Assembly: GCA_028375605.1 (NCBI GenBank)
Contig: JAONGR010000012.1
Location: forward strand, 1 to 40,119
From: Arcobacteraceae bacterium
Lineage (GTDB): Bacteria; Campylobacterota; Campylobacteria; Campylobacterales; Arcobacteraceae
Direction: 5' to 3'
Length of the DNA: 40,119 nt
In this document: positions 24,885-33,176 of the stretch, piece after piece
How the letters are laid out: the number at the start of each line of letters is the position of its first letter
Numbering within the stretch: position 1 is the first letter of the stretch
Notes under the pieces: generated by a model
Told to the model about the DNA's origin: nothing
The model's database searches: none
The model's input: the letters and a program-made list of their open reading frames with translations, nothing else
Made by a program: the position numbers and the translations under genes

Positions 24885-25862
24885 ATGGTAAAGTTAAATT
24901 GTTTACAATATGTTAGATTAAATGAGATAAATATCTCTAAAGATTATAGTGTGAGTGCATTATCTCCAAATGATACTTTTGATAATTTATGTTTACAATA
25001 CTATCAAAAATTTAACTATAAAAAAATCAAAACATTCGCTTTTTCAAAAGAAGGTTTTTTGGGATTACTCCTTGAACTAAAAGGTACTATCGCTATTAGT
25101 ATTGGCGAAACACAAGCCTTAATTGACGGTGCAAAACTGTATGAAAAATTAGGATTTGAGATACATTGGATACCTTTAAGTAGAGATGGTACCGTAAATT
25201 TATATGGCTTAAAAAACGAAAATATAGATTTTTTATTTATCTCTTCTTATGTAATGGATACTTTTGTAAAAATAGATTTAAAACGAGTTAAGAAAAATAC
25301 AAAAGCTAAAATAATTTCTAATGCTACGGCAAATATTGATACTTCAAGTGATGCTATTTATTTTGATAATTATAAACTCAATGGATATAATTTATCAGGA
25401 GTTATGTTATTTGATGATGAGTTTTTTGATTTAATTCCTATTGGACAGTTAGATACGGTTGCTTTAAAACTTTGTTATGATGCTATAGAGAATAGAAAAT
25501 TTAATTATGATGTAAAAAACATTTTTTTAGATGAATTATTAGAAGTTTTTAATGAAGAGATTTACTTTTTTGTAAATGCCCAACATACTTTGGAATATTC
25601 GTTACACTTTGGATTTAAGGGTATAAAAGCACGAGAACTTATCCGTACTATTGCATTAAGTAAAATATTTATCACAAATGGAGAAGGGTGTTCTTTAGGA
25701 CTTTCAAAACCATCTAGAATTATTAGTGAGATGGGTTTTGATGAAGTTACATGTAGAACGGCACTTAGCCTTTCTTTTAATAATGAATTCTCTGTAGATG
25801 AGATAAAAAGAATTGTTTATACCTTGTATATGAAATATAAACAGATTAAGATATTGAATTAA
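24885..25862 (+). CDS. Divergent cysteine-desulfurase (NifS-like) homologue, copy 2
   Basis: 325 residues, colinear with the copy at 19111 over its whole length; shared blocks include AKLYEKLGFE-type, FLFISSYVMDTFVK, KGIKARELIRT and ITNGEGCSLGLS. The same features recur: PLP Lys164 (DNYKLNG) and Cys269 are kept, while the cofactor-stacking His is Thr (GETQAL) and the His before the Lys is Tyr. It has its own promoter rather than sharing the tup transcript. Two copies around moeA-tupABC imply a local duplication, with possible division of labour (sulfur versus selenium, or a heterodimer). I have no evidence for which. Confidence 0.76.
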   Translation: MVKLNCLQYVRLNEINISKDYSVSALSPNDTFDNLCLQYYQKFNYKKIKTFAFSKEGFLGLLLELKGTIAISIGETQALIDGAKLYEKLGFEIHWIPLSRDGTVNLYGLKNENIDFLFISSYVMDTFVKIDLKRVKKNTKAKIISNATANIDTSSDAIYFDNYKLNGYNLSGVMLFDDEFFDLIPIGQLDTVALKLCYDAIENRKFNYDVKNIFLDELLEVFNEEIYFFVNAQHTLEYSLHFGFKGIKARELIRTIALSKIFITNGEGCSLGLSKPSRIISEMGFDEVTCRTALSLSFNNEFSVDEIKRIVYTLYMKYKQIKILN

Positions 25863-25869
25863 AATAGTT

Positions 25870-26109
25870 TTATTTTTTAAATGCCCCATAAAACAATGAA
25901 CAAACTATCAATATAAATAGTGAAATCAGCTGAATAAAAAGAGTTACTTCTATAAAACTAAATAAGATACCAATGACAACTACTCCAATACCAAAAAATG
26001 AAAATAGATTTTTATAGTTAATCATTGTTTTCCAATTTTTAAAAATATTGAGTAACACTGTAAGTACAATAATAAGTCCAAGTAGTCCCAAAATCCAAAT
26101 AATTATCAT
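25870..26109 (-). CDS. Small membrane protein, unknown
   Basis: 79 residues that are almost entirely hydrophobic, with three predicted membrane helices (about 3-22, 36-54, 56-75) separated by a short basic loop NIFKNWKTMINYKNLF. I recognise no family. It is convergent with the desulfurase-like gene (7 bases apart) and lies upstream of sucD only in the sense of facing away from it. The ribosome site (AAAG) is weak, so coding status is likely but not certain. Confidence 0.6.
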   Translation of the reverse strand: MIIIWILGLLGLIIVLTVLLNIFKNWKTMINYKNLFSFFGIGVVVIGILFSFIEVTLFIQLISLFILIVCSLFYGAFKK

Positions 26110-26140
26110 TTGTATATTCTTTCTTTACTTAGACTATTAT

Positions 26141-27016
26141 TTATATTTTTGAAAAAACTTCTTTTACTGCTTTTCCTATATCAGCAGGAGTTTTTACAAC
26201 AGTAACACCCACAGCTTCAAGAGCATCCATTTTTTCTTTTGCAGTACCTGCAGTTCCTGATATGATAGCTCCTGCATGACCCATTCTTTTACCTTCTGGA
26301 GCCGTTTGCCCAGCAATGAAAGCAACTACAGGTTTTGTGATATTTTCTTGTATGTGTTTAGCTGCTTGAATTTCTAAATCTCCACCAATTTCACCTATCA
26401 TAACGATAGCTTTTGTATCCTCATCCTCTTCAAACATAGTAAGCAGTTGTTTAAATGATAATCCAATAATAGGATCTCCCCCAATACCAACAGCAGTTGT
26501 TATTCCAAAACCTTCATTACATACTTGGTTTGCCCCTTCGTATGTAAGGGTTCCTGATTTTGAGATAAGTCCTACATTTCCTTTTTTGAAAATATTTCCA
26601 GGCATGATTCCTATTTTACACTCATCTGCACTAATAACACCAGGACAATTAGGTCCAACCATCATCATTCCATATTTATTTGCACAAGCTTTAGCTGCTT
26701 GCATATCAAGAGTAGGTGACCCTTCAGTTATTACAACTGCAAGTTTTATACCAGCAACTGCTGCTTCCATAATAGCATCAGCCACAAAAGCAGGTGGTAC
26801 AAATATCATACTTGCAGTTGCATCTGTAGCTTCTACTGCTTGTGCAACACTATCAAATACAGGTAAATCCAAATGAGTTTGACCACCTTTATTTGGTGTA
26901 ACACCACCAACAATATTTGTACCATAAGATATACATTGTTCAGAATGAAAAGTTGCTTCTCTTCCTGTAAAACCTTGAACGATAACTTTTGTGTCTTTGT
27001 TTATTAAAATTGCCAT
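26141..27016 (-). CDS. sucD: Succinyl-CoA synthetase alpha subunit
   Basis: 291 residues. CoA-binding N-terminal domain ([15 protein letters not shown]), then GPNCPGVIS, and the phospho-His loop MGHAGAI with His247. With SucC it interconverts succinyl-CoA and succinate with ATP formation or use. It lies 9 bases downstream of sucC in one operon. Confidence 0.97.
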   Translation of the reverse strand: MAILINKDTKVIVQGFTGREATFHSEQCISYGTNIVGGVTPNKGGQTHLDLPVFDSVAQAVEATDATASMIFVPPAFVADAIMEAAVAGIKLAVVITEGSPTLDMQAAKACANKYGMMMVGPNCPGVISADECKIGIMPGNIFKKGNVGLISKSGTLTYEGANQVCNEGFGITTAVGIGGDPIIGLSFKQLLTMFEEDEDTKAIVMIGEIGGDLEIQAAKHIQENITKPVVAFIAGQTAPEGKRMGHAGAIISGTAGTAKEKMDALEAVGVTVVKTPADIGKAVKEVFSKI

Positions 27017-27025
27017 CTTTGTACC

Positions 27026-28198
27026 TTACGCTTTTTTCGCAGCTTCAACTGCTTTTCTTGCACCATCACCAATATCTGTTGCTGTGATTAAATTTTTGAT
27101 GTTTGCTCTTTCTAAAATAAATGCAGCTTCATCTGCATTTGTACCATTTAGTCTTACAATAATAGGTACATTTACTTCTACTTCTTTTGTAGCTTCTATA
27201 ATACCTTTTGCAATTCTATCACATCTAACAATTCCACCAAAGATATTGATAAAAATTGCTTTTACATTTTTGTTTCTTAATATGATTTCAAAACCTTTTG
27301 ATACAGTTTCAGGATTTGCATTTCCACCTACATCTAAAAAGTTTGCTGGGCGTCCACCCATATGATTAATAGTATCCATAGTCCCCATAGCTAAACCAGC
27401 GCCATTTACCATACACCCAATTTCTCCATCTAAAGGAATATATGAAAGTCCATAAAGACTAGCTTCTCTTTCATCTGCATCTTCTTCATGGATATCTCTC
27501 ATCTCTTCAAATTCAGGATGACGAGCTAATGCAGAATCATCAAATTGTAGTTTTGCATCAAGTGCTAAAAAACTACCAATTTTTGTTTTTACAAGAGGAT
27601 TTATTTCTACCATCTCTACATCATTTTTAATATATAGTTCATATAATGCTTTTAAAAAGTTTTGTAGTTTATACTGTTCTCTTTTATCTGTTATTTTGAG
27701 AGCAGAAATTAGTTTTCTTCCTTGATATGCCTGATATCCAAAATCAGGATCAATAGGAATTTTGATGATTTTTTCAGGATACTTATGAGCAACTGTTTCT
27801 ATATCCATACCACCTTCACTAAGTGCCATAATAATAGGCATCTCTAATGCTCGATCAAGTACGATACTTAAATATAATTCATCAACTATTTCAATACCTT
27901 CTTCAATATATACTTTTCTTACAAGCTTACCTTCGGGTCCTGTTTGGTGAGTTACTAAAGTCATCCCCAACATCTCTGTTGCTGTTTTTTTTACATCTGA
28001 AAGTGAGTGTACAACTTTTACACCACCTCCTAGTCCTCTACCACCTGCATGTATTTGAGCTTTTACAACCCATACTTTTCCACCTAATTCTTGAGCATTT
28101 TTAAGTGCTTGAGCAGGTGTGTTTGCAATAAAACCTCTTGGAGCTGGTACTCCATGTTTTGCAAATAATTGTTTTGCTTGGTATTCGTGTATATTCAT
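27026..28198 (-). CDS. sucC: Succinyl-CoA synthetase beta subunit
   Basis: 390 residues with the ATP-grasp fold: MNIHEYQAKQLFAKHGVP at the start, QIHAGGRGLGGGVK for nucleotide contact, EINPLV, and GGRPANFLDVGG plus FINIFGGIVRCD in the C-terminal domain. It supplies the nucleotide-binding half of the enzyme. The start has AGGGGA upstream and is the first gene of sucCD. Combined with OorDABC downstream it forms the 2-oxoglutarate to succinate segment, usable in the oxidative or reductive TCA direction. Confidence 0.97.
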   Translation of the reverse strand: MNIHEYQAKQLFAKHGVPAPRGFIANTPAQALKNAQELGGKVWVVKAQIHAGGRGLGGGVKVVHSLSDVKKTATEMLGMTLVTHQTGPEGKLVRKVYIEEGIEIVDELYLSIVLDRALEMPIIMALSEGGMDIETVAHKYPEKIIKIPIDPDFGYQAYQGRKLISALKITDKREQYKLQNFLKALYELYIKNDVEMVEINPLVKTKIGSFLALDAKLQFDDSALARHPEFEEMRDIHEEDADEREASLYGLSYIPLDGEIGCMVNGAGLAMGTMDTINHMGGRPANFLDVGGNANPETVSKGFEIILRNKNVKAIFINIFGGIVRCDRIAKGIIEATKEVEVNVPIIVRLNGTNADEAAFILERANIKNLITATDIGDGARKAVEAAKKA

Positions 28199-28264
28199 AT
28201 ATTCCCCTATATAAAATCTGATAAAGTAGTGTATAATTTATTCAAGATAAGTTTGTTTATATTA

Positions 28265-28573
28265 TTAATTTTTGTTGTATTTATAGTATGATTCATCTAA
28301 GTATTTTACAACACTTATTTGTTCTTCTGGAAACCAACCTGTTCCTAAACCAGCATCACATCTTTCAACCCATGTAGTTAATTCAGCTATATTTTGTGCT
28401 TTTTGGTTTTTTAAATCAAAATTACCTATATCTCCATGACATTGAGTACAGCTGGCACTTGAGTATAACTCTTTTCCTTCTTCTGCTTGTTCTGATAAAG
28501 CAAAAGTATTTGTAGTGCATAAAAGTATCGAAACTACTAAAAACTTATTTATAGAATTGCTAAAATACTTCAT
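28265..28573 (-). CDS. Small periplasmic c-type cytochrome (SHP/DUF1924-like)
   Basis: 102 residues with a signal peptide (cleavage near FALS) and one haem motif, CTQCH (42-46). No Met occurs after the start codon, and no second His, so the usual distal haem ligand is absent. The tail TWVERCDAGLGTGWFPEEQISVVKYL resembles the end of the sphaeroides-haem-protein group, which has the form 'W-x2-x-C...LG...P-x-E...YL' and uses Asn as ligand. Here that site reads RCDAG. Electron carrier or small-ligand sensor; partner unknown. It stands alone, divergent from the class I fumarase. Confidence 0.75.
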   Translation of the reverse strand: MKYFSNSINKFLVVSILLCTTNTFALSEQAEEGKELYSSASCTQCHGDIGNFDLKNQKAQNIAELTTWVERCDAGLGTGWFPEEQISVVKYLDESYYKYNKN

Positions 28574-28627
28574 GATTAAGCCTTTTATTTAATATATTAT
28601 TATTATATAAAAAATAGCTTTAATAAT

Positions 28628-28651
28628 AGCTAAGAAACTATAGTTTTAGCT
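28628..28651 (+). repeat. Imperfect inverted repeat in the cytochrome/fumarase divergent region
   Basis: AGCTAAGAAACT and AGTTTTAGCT pair apart from a two-base bulge. It lies in the 258-base gap between the cytochrome c start (28573) and the class I fumarase start (28832). The gap also holds a TGCTACAAT box (28791-28799) for the fumarase. The repeat may be an operator for the divergent genes. Confidence 0.35.
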
Positions 28652-28793
28652 ATATTATGAATAATATAAGTACGATGTTTTTACTAGAATTCTTTCTAAT
28701 CTTAGAAAAAAAATTAAAGTAACACTGAGTAACATTTTTATTTAAATTTATTTCATTAATAATTATAAGTATATGTCATAATAACTTTTTTGC

Positions 28794-28799
28794 TACAAT
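28794..28799 (+). promoter_or_regulatory. Likely -10 box of the class I fumarase gene
   Basis: TACAAT preceded by TGC, giving an extended -10 type sequence, 33 bases before ATG 28832. A T-rich stretch lies directly upstream, as in Campylobacterota promoters. The ribosome site AAAGG follows at about 28818. Confidence 0.45.
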
Positions 28800-28831
28800 A
28801 AATTAAATTTCAATTACAAAGGTTTTAAATA

Positions 28832-30322
28832 ATGGCAAAAATTACAGAACAAGATATTATAGATAGTATAGCAGACGCCTGTCAATACATTTCATATTTC
28901 CACCCAGAGGATTTCGTAAAATCAATAGTGGAAGCTTATGAAAATGAACAATCAGAAGCTGCAAAAAATGCGTTAGGTCAAATTTTAATTAACTCAAAAA
29001 TGTGTGCTTTAGGACATAGACCATTATGTCAAGATACAGGGAGTGTAAATATTTTCGTTAGAGTTGGTTTAAAAGCTGATTTAGATATTACTAAAGAGCT
29101 AGTTGATTTATTAAATGAAGGTGTTGCAAAAGGTTATACTAACCCTGATAATACATTAAGATATTCAGTTGTTTCAGATCCTGCGGGAGCTAGAACAAAC
29201 ACTAAAGATAATACTCCCGCTGTTATTCATGTTACAGTTGATAATTCTGATGAGATAGATATCACTGTTGCAGCTAAAGGTGGTGGTAGTGAAAATAAAT
29301 CTAAATTTGCAGTACTAAATCCATCAGATTCAGTTTATGACTGGGTTATGGCTAATGTAAGAGAAATGGGTGCTGGTTGGTGTCCTCCTGGAATTTTAGG
29401 TATCGGTATTGGTGGAAATCCAGAAAAATCTATGCTTCTTGCAAAAGAATCTTTAATGGGTCATGTTGATATTCATGAACTTAAAGCTAGAGGTCCTCAA
29501 AATGCATTAGAAGAGTTAAGATTAAGACTTTATACTGATATTAATAAAATTGGAATTGGGGCACAAGGACTTGGTGGTTTGACTACTGTTGTTGATGTTA
29601 AAATATTAGATTACCCATGTCATGCTGCATCATTACCTGTTGCTATGATTCCTAACTGTGCTGCAACTAGACATATTCACTTTAAACTTAATGGTGATGG
29701 TCCAGCTAAATTTAAAAAACCAGATTTAGACATTTGGCCAGATATTGAATTACCGTTAGATTCTATTAAAAAAGTAAATATTGAAGATTTAACAAAAGAA
29801 AATTTATCTCAATTTAAATCAGGTGATACTTTATTATTAACTGGAAAAATTTTAACTGCAAGAGATGCTGCTCATAAGAAAATTGTTGAGTACAAAAATG
29901 CAAATAAACCTTTACCAAATGGTGTAGATTTAAAAGATAGATTTATCTATTACGTTGGACCAGTTGATCCAGTTAGAGATGAAAAAGTTGGACCTGCGGG
30001 ACCTACAACATCAACTAGAATGGATAAGTTTACTAAAGATATGATGGAAATCGGTATTATGGGTATGATTGGTAAAGCTGAAAGAAAGCAACCAACTATT
30101 GATTTAATTAAAGAATATAAATCAATGTACTTAATAGCTACTGGTGGAGCTGCATATTTAATTTCTCAATCAATCAAAGATTCAAAAGTTCTTGCATTTG
30201 AAGAGATGGGAATGGAAGCAATCTACGAGTTTGATGTAGTTGATATGCCTGTTACAGTTGCAGTTGACACTGAAGGTGTTTCTATTCATACTACAGGACC
30301 TGCTAAATGGAGAACTATTTAG
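28832..30322 (+). CDS. Fumarate hydratase class I (iron-sulfur enzyme)
   Basis: 496 residues, a single-chain class I fumarase with the N-terminal alpha part and C-terminal beta part fused. Cluster region: RPLCQDTGSVNIFVR; further marks are AKGGGSENKS, GIGIGGNPEKSMLLAK and the beta-part GPAGPTTSTRMD and ATGGAAYLI. It hydrates fumarate to malate using a labile [4Fe-4S] cluster, so it needs iron and is oxygen-sensitive. It is followed by a strong hairpin and then by the unrelated class II enzyme, so both isozymes sit side by side. Gene symbol left blank because fumA/fumB/fumDC-type naming differs. Confidence 0.95.
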   Translation: MAKITEQDIIDSIADACQYISYFHPEDFVKSIVEAYENEQSEAAKNALGQILINSKMCALGHRPLCQDTGSVNIFVRVGLKADLDITKELVDLLNEGVAKGYTNPDNTLRYSVVSDPAGARTNTKDNTPAVIHVTVDNSDEIDITVAAKGGGSENKSKFAVLNPSDSVYDWVMANVREMGAGWCPPGILGIGIGGNPEKSMLLAKESLMGHVDIHELKARGPQNALEELRLRLYTDINKIGIGAQGLGGLTTVVDVKILDYPCHAASLPVAMIPNCAATRHIHFKLNGDGPAKFKKPDLDIWPDIELPLDSIKKVNIEDLTKENLSQFKSGDTLLLTGKILTARDAAHKKIVEYKNANKPLPNGVDLKDRFIYYVGPVDPVRDEKVGPAGPTTSTRMDKFTKDMMEIGIMGMIGKAERKQPTIDLIKEYKSMYLIATGGAAYLISQSIKDSKVLAFEEMGMEAIYEFDVVDMPVTVAVDTEGVSIHTTGPAKWRTI

Positions 30323-30333
30323 TATGTACCTTG

Positions 30334-30364
30334 ATATAATAAAAGGATTTTCCTTTTATTATAT
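30334..30364 (+). terminator. Terminator-type hairpin after the class I fumarase
   Basis: A perfect 14-base inverted repeat (30334-30347 with 30351-30364) around a TTT loop, 11 bases after the stop. Its arms are ATATAATAAAAGGA and its complement. The 3' arm is T-rich. It should separate this transcript from fumC. Confidence 0.75.
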
Positions 30365-30401
30365 AATTATTAACAAAGAATAAAAAGTTATATTTTGTTA
30401 A

Positions 30402-30416
30402 TGATTATTATTATCA
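30402..30416 (+). promoter_or_regulatory. Fur box overlapping the fumC promoter
   Basis: TGATTATTATTATCA matches the 7-1-7 Fur consensus TGATAATNATTATCA at 13 of 14 defined positions. The fumC -10 box TATAAT lies at 30436-30441, so this site covers the -35 region, a repressing position. An outer inverted repeat TTAACAAA (30370-30377) / TTTGTTAA (30394-30401) lies next to it. Confidence 0.6.
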
Positions 30417-30435
30417 ATTTTAAGATTTGATTTGT

Positions 30436-30441
30436 TATAAT
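30436..30441 (+). promoter_or_regulatory. -10 box of fumC
   Basis: TATAAT in TTGTTATAATTG, 24 bases before ATG 30465, with AAGGAG between them as ribosome site. The upstream -35 region is occupied by the Fur-box-like sequence. Confidence 0.55.
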
Positions 30442-30464
30442 TGTTTAAATTTTAAGGAGTTATT

Positions 30465-31862
30465 ATGAAGTATAGAATTGAAAAAGATACAATGGGCGAA
30501 ATGCAAGTACCAAATGACAAGTACTGGGCAGCACAAACACAAAGAAGTGTAGAGAACTTTCCTATTGGTGATGAAAAAATGCCAAAAGAAGTTGTAGAGG
30601 GTTTTGCTTATTTAAAAAAAGCTTGTGCAATTGTAAATAATAAATTAAATAGATTAGATGATACAAAAACAAAAGCTATCTCTGCTGCTTGTGAAGAAGT
30701 GATAACCGGTAAACTTGAAGGTAACTTTCCTCTAGTAGTATGGCAAACAGGTTCAGGAACACAGTCAAACATGAATATGAATGAAGTAGTAGCTAATCGT
30801 GCTAGTGAAATTCTTGGTAGTGATTTTAGAGTAGAAAAACCTGTACATCCAAATGATGATGTAAATAAAGGTCAAAGTTCAAACGACACTTACCCTACAG
30901 CTATGAGAGTTGCTTTTGTTCTTGATATTCAAGAAAAATTAATCCCCGCAATTAACACTCTAAAAGCTACATTAGAGAAAAAATCAAAAGACTTTGAAAA
31001 TGTTGTAAAAATTGGTAGAACACATCTTCAAGATGCTACACCAATTACACTTGGTCAAGTAATATCTGGTTATGTAGATATGTTAGAAAAAGCTTTAATG
31101 CAAGTAGATGATGCTGCTAAATATATAGTTGAATTAGCTATTGGTGGTACTGCTGTTGGAACTGGACTAAATTCTCATCCCGATTTTTCACCTATGGTAA
31201 GTGAAGTATTAAATGAATTAACAAATACAAAATATAAATTTAAATCACACCCAAATAAATTTCACGCTTTAACTGCACACGATGGGGAAGTAGTTTTAAG
31301 TGGCGCTTTAAATGCACTTGCTTCAAATCTTATGAAAATAGCAAATGATGTTAGATGGTTAGCTTCAGGACCTAGATGTGGAATAGGTGAGATAGAAATC
31401 CCAGCAAATGAACCAGGAAGTTCAATTATGCCAGGGAAAGTAAACCCTACTCAAAGTGAAGCTATGACTATGGTAGCTGTTCAAGTTATGGGTAATCATA
31501 CTACAGTTTCTGTATCTGCTTCTCAAGGTAATTTTGAATTAAATGTATTTAAACCTGTTATTGCTTTAAATATTCTACAGTCAATCAGACTACTTTCTGA
31601 TACAATGATTGCTTTTAATGATAAGTGTGCTGTTGGAATTGAACCAAATAAAGAGAATATTGATAAATATTTAAATGATTCTTTAATGCTTGTTACTGCT
31701 CTAAATCCATACATTGGATATGAAAAAGCTGCATTGATTGCTAAAACTGCGCATAAAAATGGAACTACATTAAAAGAAGAAGCAGTTGCTTTAGATATAT
31801 TAAGTGCTGAAGATTTTGAAAGGTACGTAAAACCTGAAGAGATGACAACGCCAAAAGCGTAG
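30465..31862 (+). CDS. fumC: Fumarate hydratase class II
   Basis: 465 residues, normal length for the class II enzyme, homologous to aspartase and argininosuccinate lyase. The superfamily signature [11 protein letters not shown] is present, with [27 protein letters not shown] and [15 protein letters not shown] forming the active site. It needs no metal cluster and works under iron limitation or oxidative stress. It catalyses the same step as the class I enzyme just upstream. ATG 30465 has AAGGAG upstream. Confidence 0.97.
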   Translation: MKYRIEKDTMGEMQVPNDKYWAAQTQRSVENFPIGDEKMPKEVVEGFAYLKKACAIVNNKLNRLDDTKTKAISAACEEVITGKLEGNFPLVVWQTGSGTQSNMNMNEVVANRASEILGSDFRVEKPVHPNDDVNKGQSSNDTYPTAMRVAFVLDIQEKLIPAINTLKATLEKKSKDFENVVKIGRTHLQDATPITLGQVISGYVDMLEKALMQVDDAAKYIVELAIGGTAVGTGLNSHPDFSPMVSEVLNELTNTKYKFKSHPNKFHALTAHDGEVVLSGALNALASNLMKIANDVRWLASGPRCGIGEIEIPANEPGSSIMPGKVNPTQSEAMTMVAVQVMGNHTTVSVSASQGNFELNVFKPVIALNILQSIRLLSDTMIAFNDKCAVGIEPNKENIDKYLNDSLMLVTALNPYIGYEKAALIAKTAHKNGTTLKEEAVALDILSAEDFERYVKPEEMTTPKA

Positions 31863-31882
31863 TCTTCTTAGAATGGAAAAAT

Positions 31883-31917
31883 AAATAACTTTTTTAGGAG
31901 ATTAAAAAAAGTTATTT
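31883..31917. terminator. Bidirectional terminator between fumC and mdh
   Basis: AAATAACTTTTTT (31883-31895) and AAAAAAGTTATTT (31905-31917) form a 13-base stem, followed by a T-rich stretch on each strand. The right arm lies inside the last codons of mdh (Asn-Asn-Phe-Phe), so the coding sequence doubles as terminator. Confidence 0.75.
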
Positions 31918-32843
31918 TGTTTTAAAATATCTATACCATTTTTTACAGTATTTACAGAATTAGAAAATTTTTCTTGTAATTCATCATTCATATCTATCTC
32001 AATTATTTTCTCTATACCATTTTTTCCTAATACAACAGGTACTCCAACTGTTACATCACTGTATCCATATTCATTATTTAATAAAACAGATGAAGGTATT
32101 ACGATTTTATTATCATCTAAAATAGCTTCAACCATAACAGCAATCCCTCGTGCAGGTGCATAATAAGCAGAAGTTCCTAAATGTTTTACTATTGTAGCAC
32201 CACCATTCTTTGTTCTAGAAATTATATCTTTCATATTTTCTTCTGATATTAATGATTCGAGATTTATTCCACCTATATTTGATAGTTGAGGACAAGGAAT
32301 CATATTTTCACCATGATCTCCTATAACCATTGCATTTATATCTGTAGAACCATAATTTGTAAATTTATTGATTTCATATGCCATTCTTGAAGTATCTAAA
32401 GCACCAGCCATACCTATAATTCTAGATGAATCCCAAGAAGTTAGTTTATGAATTAAGTATGTCATAACATCAAGTGGATTTGCTACACAAATTATTTTTG
32501 AGTTAGGTGAGTATTTTACTATTTTTTCTACAACATCTTTAATGATTTTTGCATTTATTACTAGTAAATCTTCTCTTGTCATTCCCTCTTTTCTAGGAAC
32601 TCCTGCTGTTATAACTACTACTTCACATCCTGATAAATCACTAGCATCGCGTGCCCCTGTGATTTTTGTAATTTTTTTAGAATATATTGTTGACTGTTCA
32701 ATATCAATAGCTTTTCCAATAGCAACATCTTGATTTATATCATAGAGTACTATCTCATCGCATGTACCTATCATACCTAATGTATAAGCAGCTGTTGCTC
32801 CAACTGCACCTGCGCCTATTATTCCTATTTTTCTATTTGACAT
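31902..32843 (-). CDS. mdh: Malate dehydrogenase (LDH-like type)
   Basis: 313 residues. NAD-binding loop GIIGAGAVGATAAYTLG, substrate loop RKEGMTRED with Arg residues for malate, VANPLDVMTY and the catalytic His in VIGDHGENMIP. It interconverts malate and oxaloacetate in the TCA cycle, taking the product of the fumarases next door. It is transcribed toward fumC and shares a terminator with it. The mobile-loop Arg pattern fits malate, not lactate, specificity. Confidence 0.95.
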   Translation of the reverse strand: MSNRKIGIIGAGAVGATAAYTLGMIGTCDEIVLYDINQDVAIGKAIDIEQSTIYSKKITKITGARDASDLSGCEVVVITAGVPRKEGMTREDLLVINAKIIKDVVEKIVKYSPNSKIICVANPLDVMTYLIHKLTSWDSSRIIGMAGALDTSRMAYEINKFTNYGSTDINAMVIGDHGENMIPCPQLSNIGGINLESLISEENMKDIISRTKNGGATIVKHLGTSAYYAPARGIAVMVEAILDDNKIVIPSSVLLNNEYGYSDVTVGVPVVLGKNGIEKIIEIDMNDELQEKFSNSVNTVKNGIDILKQNNFF

Positions 32844-32919
32844 CGATTCTACTTTATCTGTGATTTTTAGTGATTCTATATAAACTCTTCTTAAAAGTTA
32901 TTTAAGTAAAATTCTTCTA

Positions 32920-33096
32920 ATGAAAAGAAGAATAATATGTCAAAGATGTACACAGTATTATGTTACATGGGAAAAGTCAAAACCTCATGGTTGTAGAGCT
33001 TATGGATTTAAATCTTTAAGTTTACCATCTGTAGTTGTAAAACAAAGTAGTGGAAGTGATTGTAACTTTTATGAAGTTAAAAGACCAACTAATTAA
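32920..33096 (+). CDS. Small Cys-containing protein, unknown
   Basis: 58 residues with ATG 32920 and stop at 33094-33096. The sequence has CQRC at residues 7-10, then PHGCRAYGFKS and a late SGSDCNF, so four Cys spaced like a small metal-binding fold. Aromatic and basic residues (YYVTWEKSKPHGC) between them look conserved in style. I do not know a named family, although short proteins of this look are frequent in Campylobacterota. It lies between mdh (divergent) and the dUTPase gene. The ribosome site is weak. Confidence 0.65.
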   Translation: MKRRIICQRCTQYYVTWEKSKPHGCRAYGFKSLSLPSVVVKQSSGSDCNFYEVKRPTN

Positions 33097-33176
33097 GTAG
33101 TAAGTTAAAAGATAATATTATGTATTGTAAATGCTAAAATTTATAATAAATGTAAAATGTAATCTAGGAGAAAAAA

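Noticed and set aside
28832-31862. Two fumarases as a duplication or assembly artefact
   Set aside because: They belong to unrelated protein families (class I and class II).
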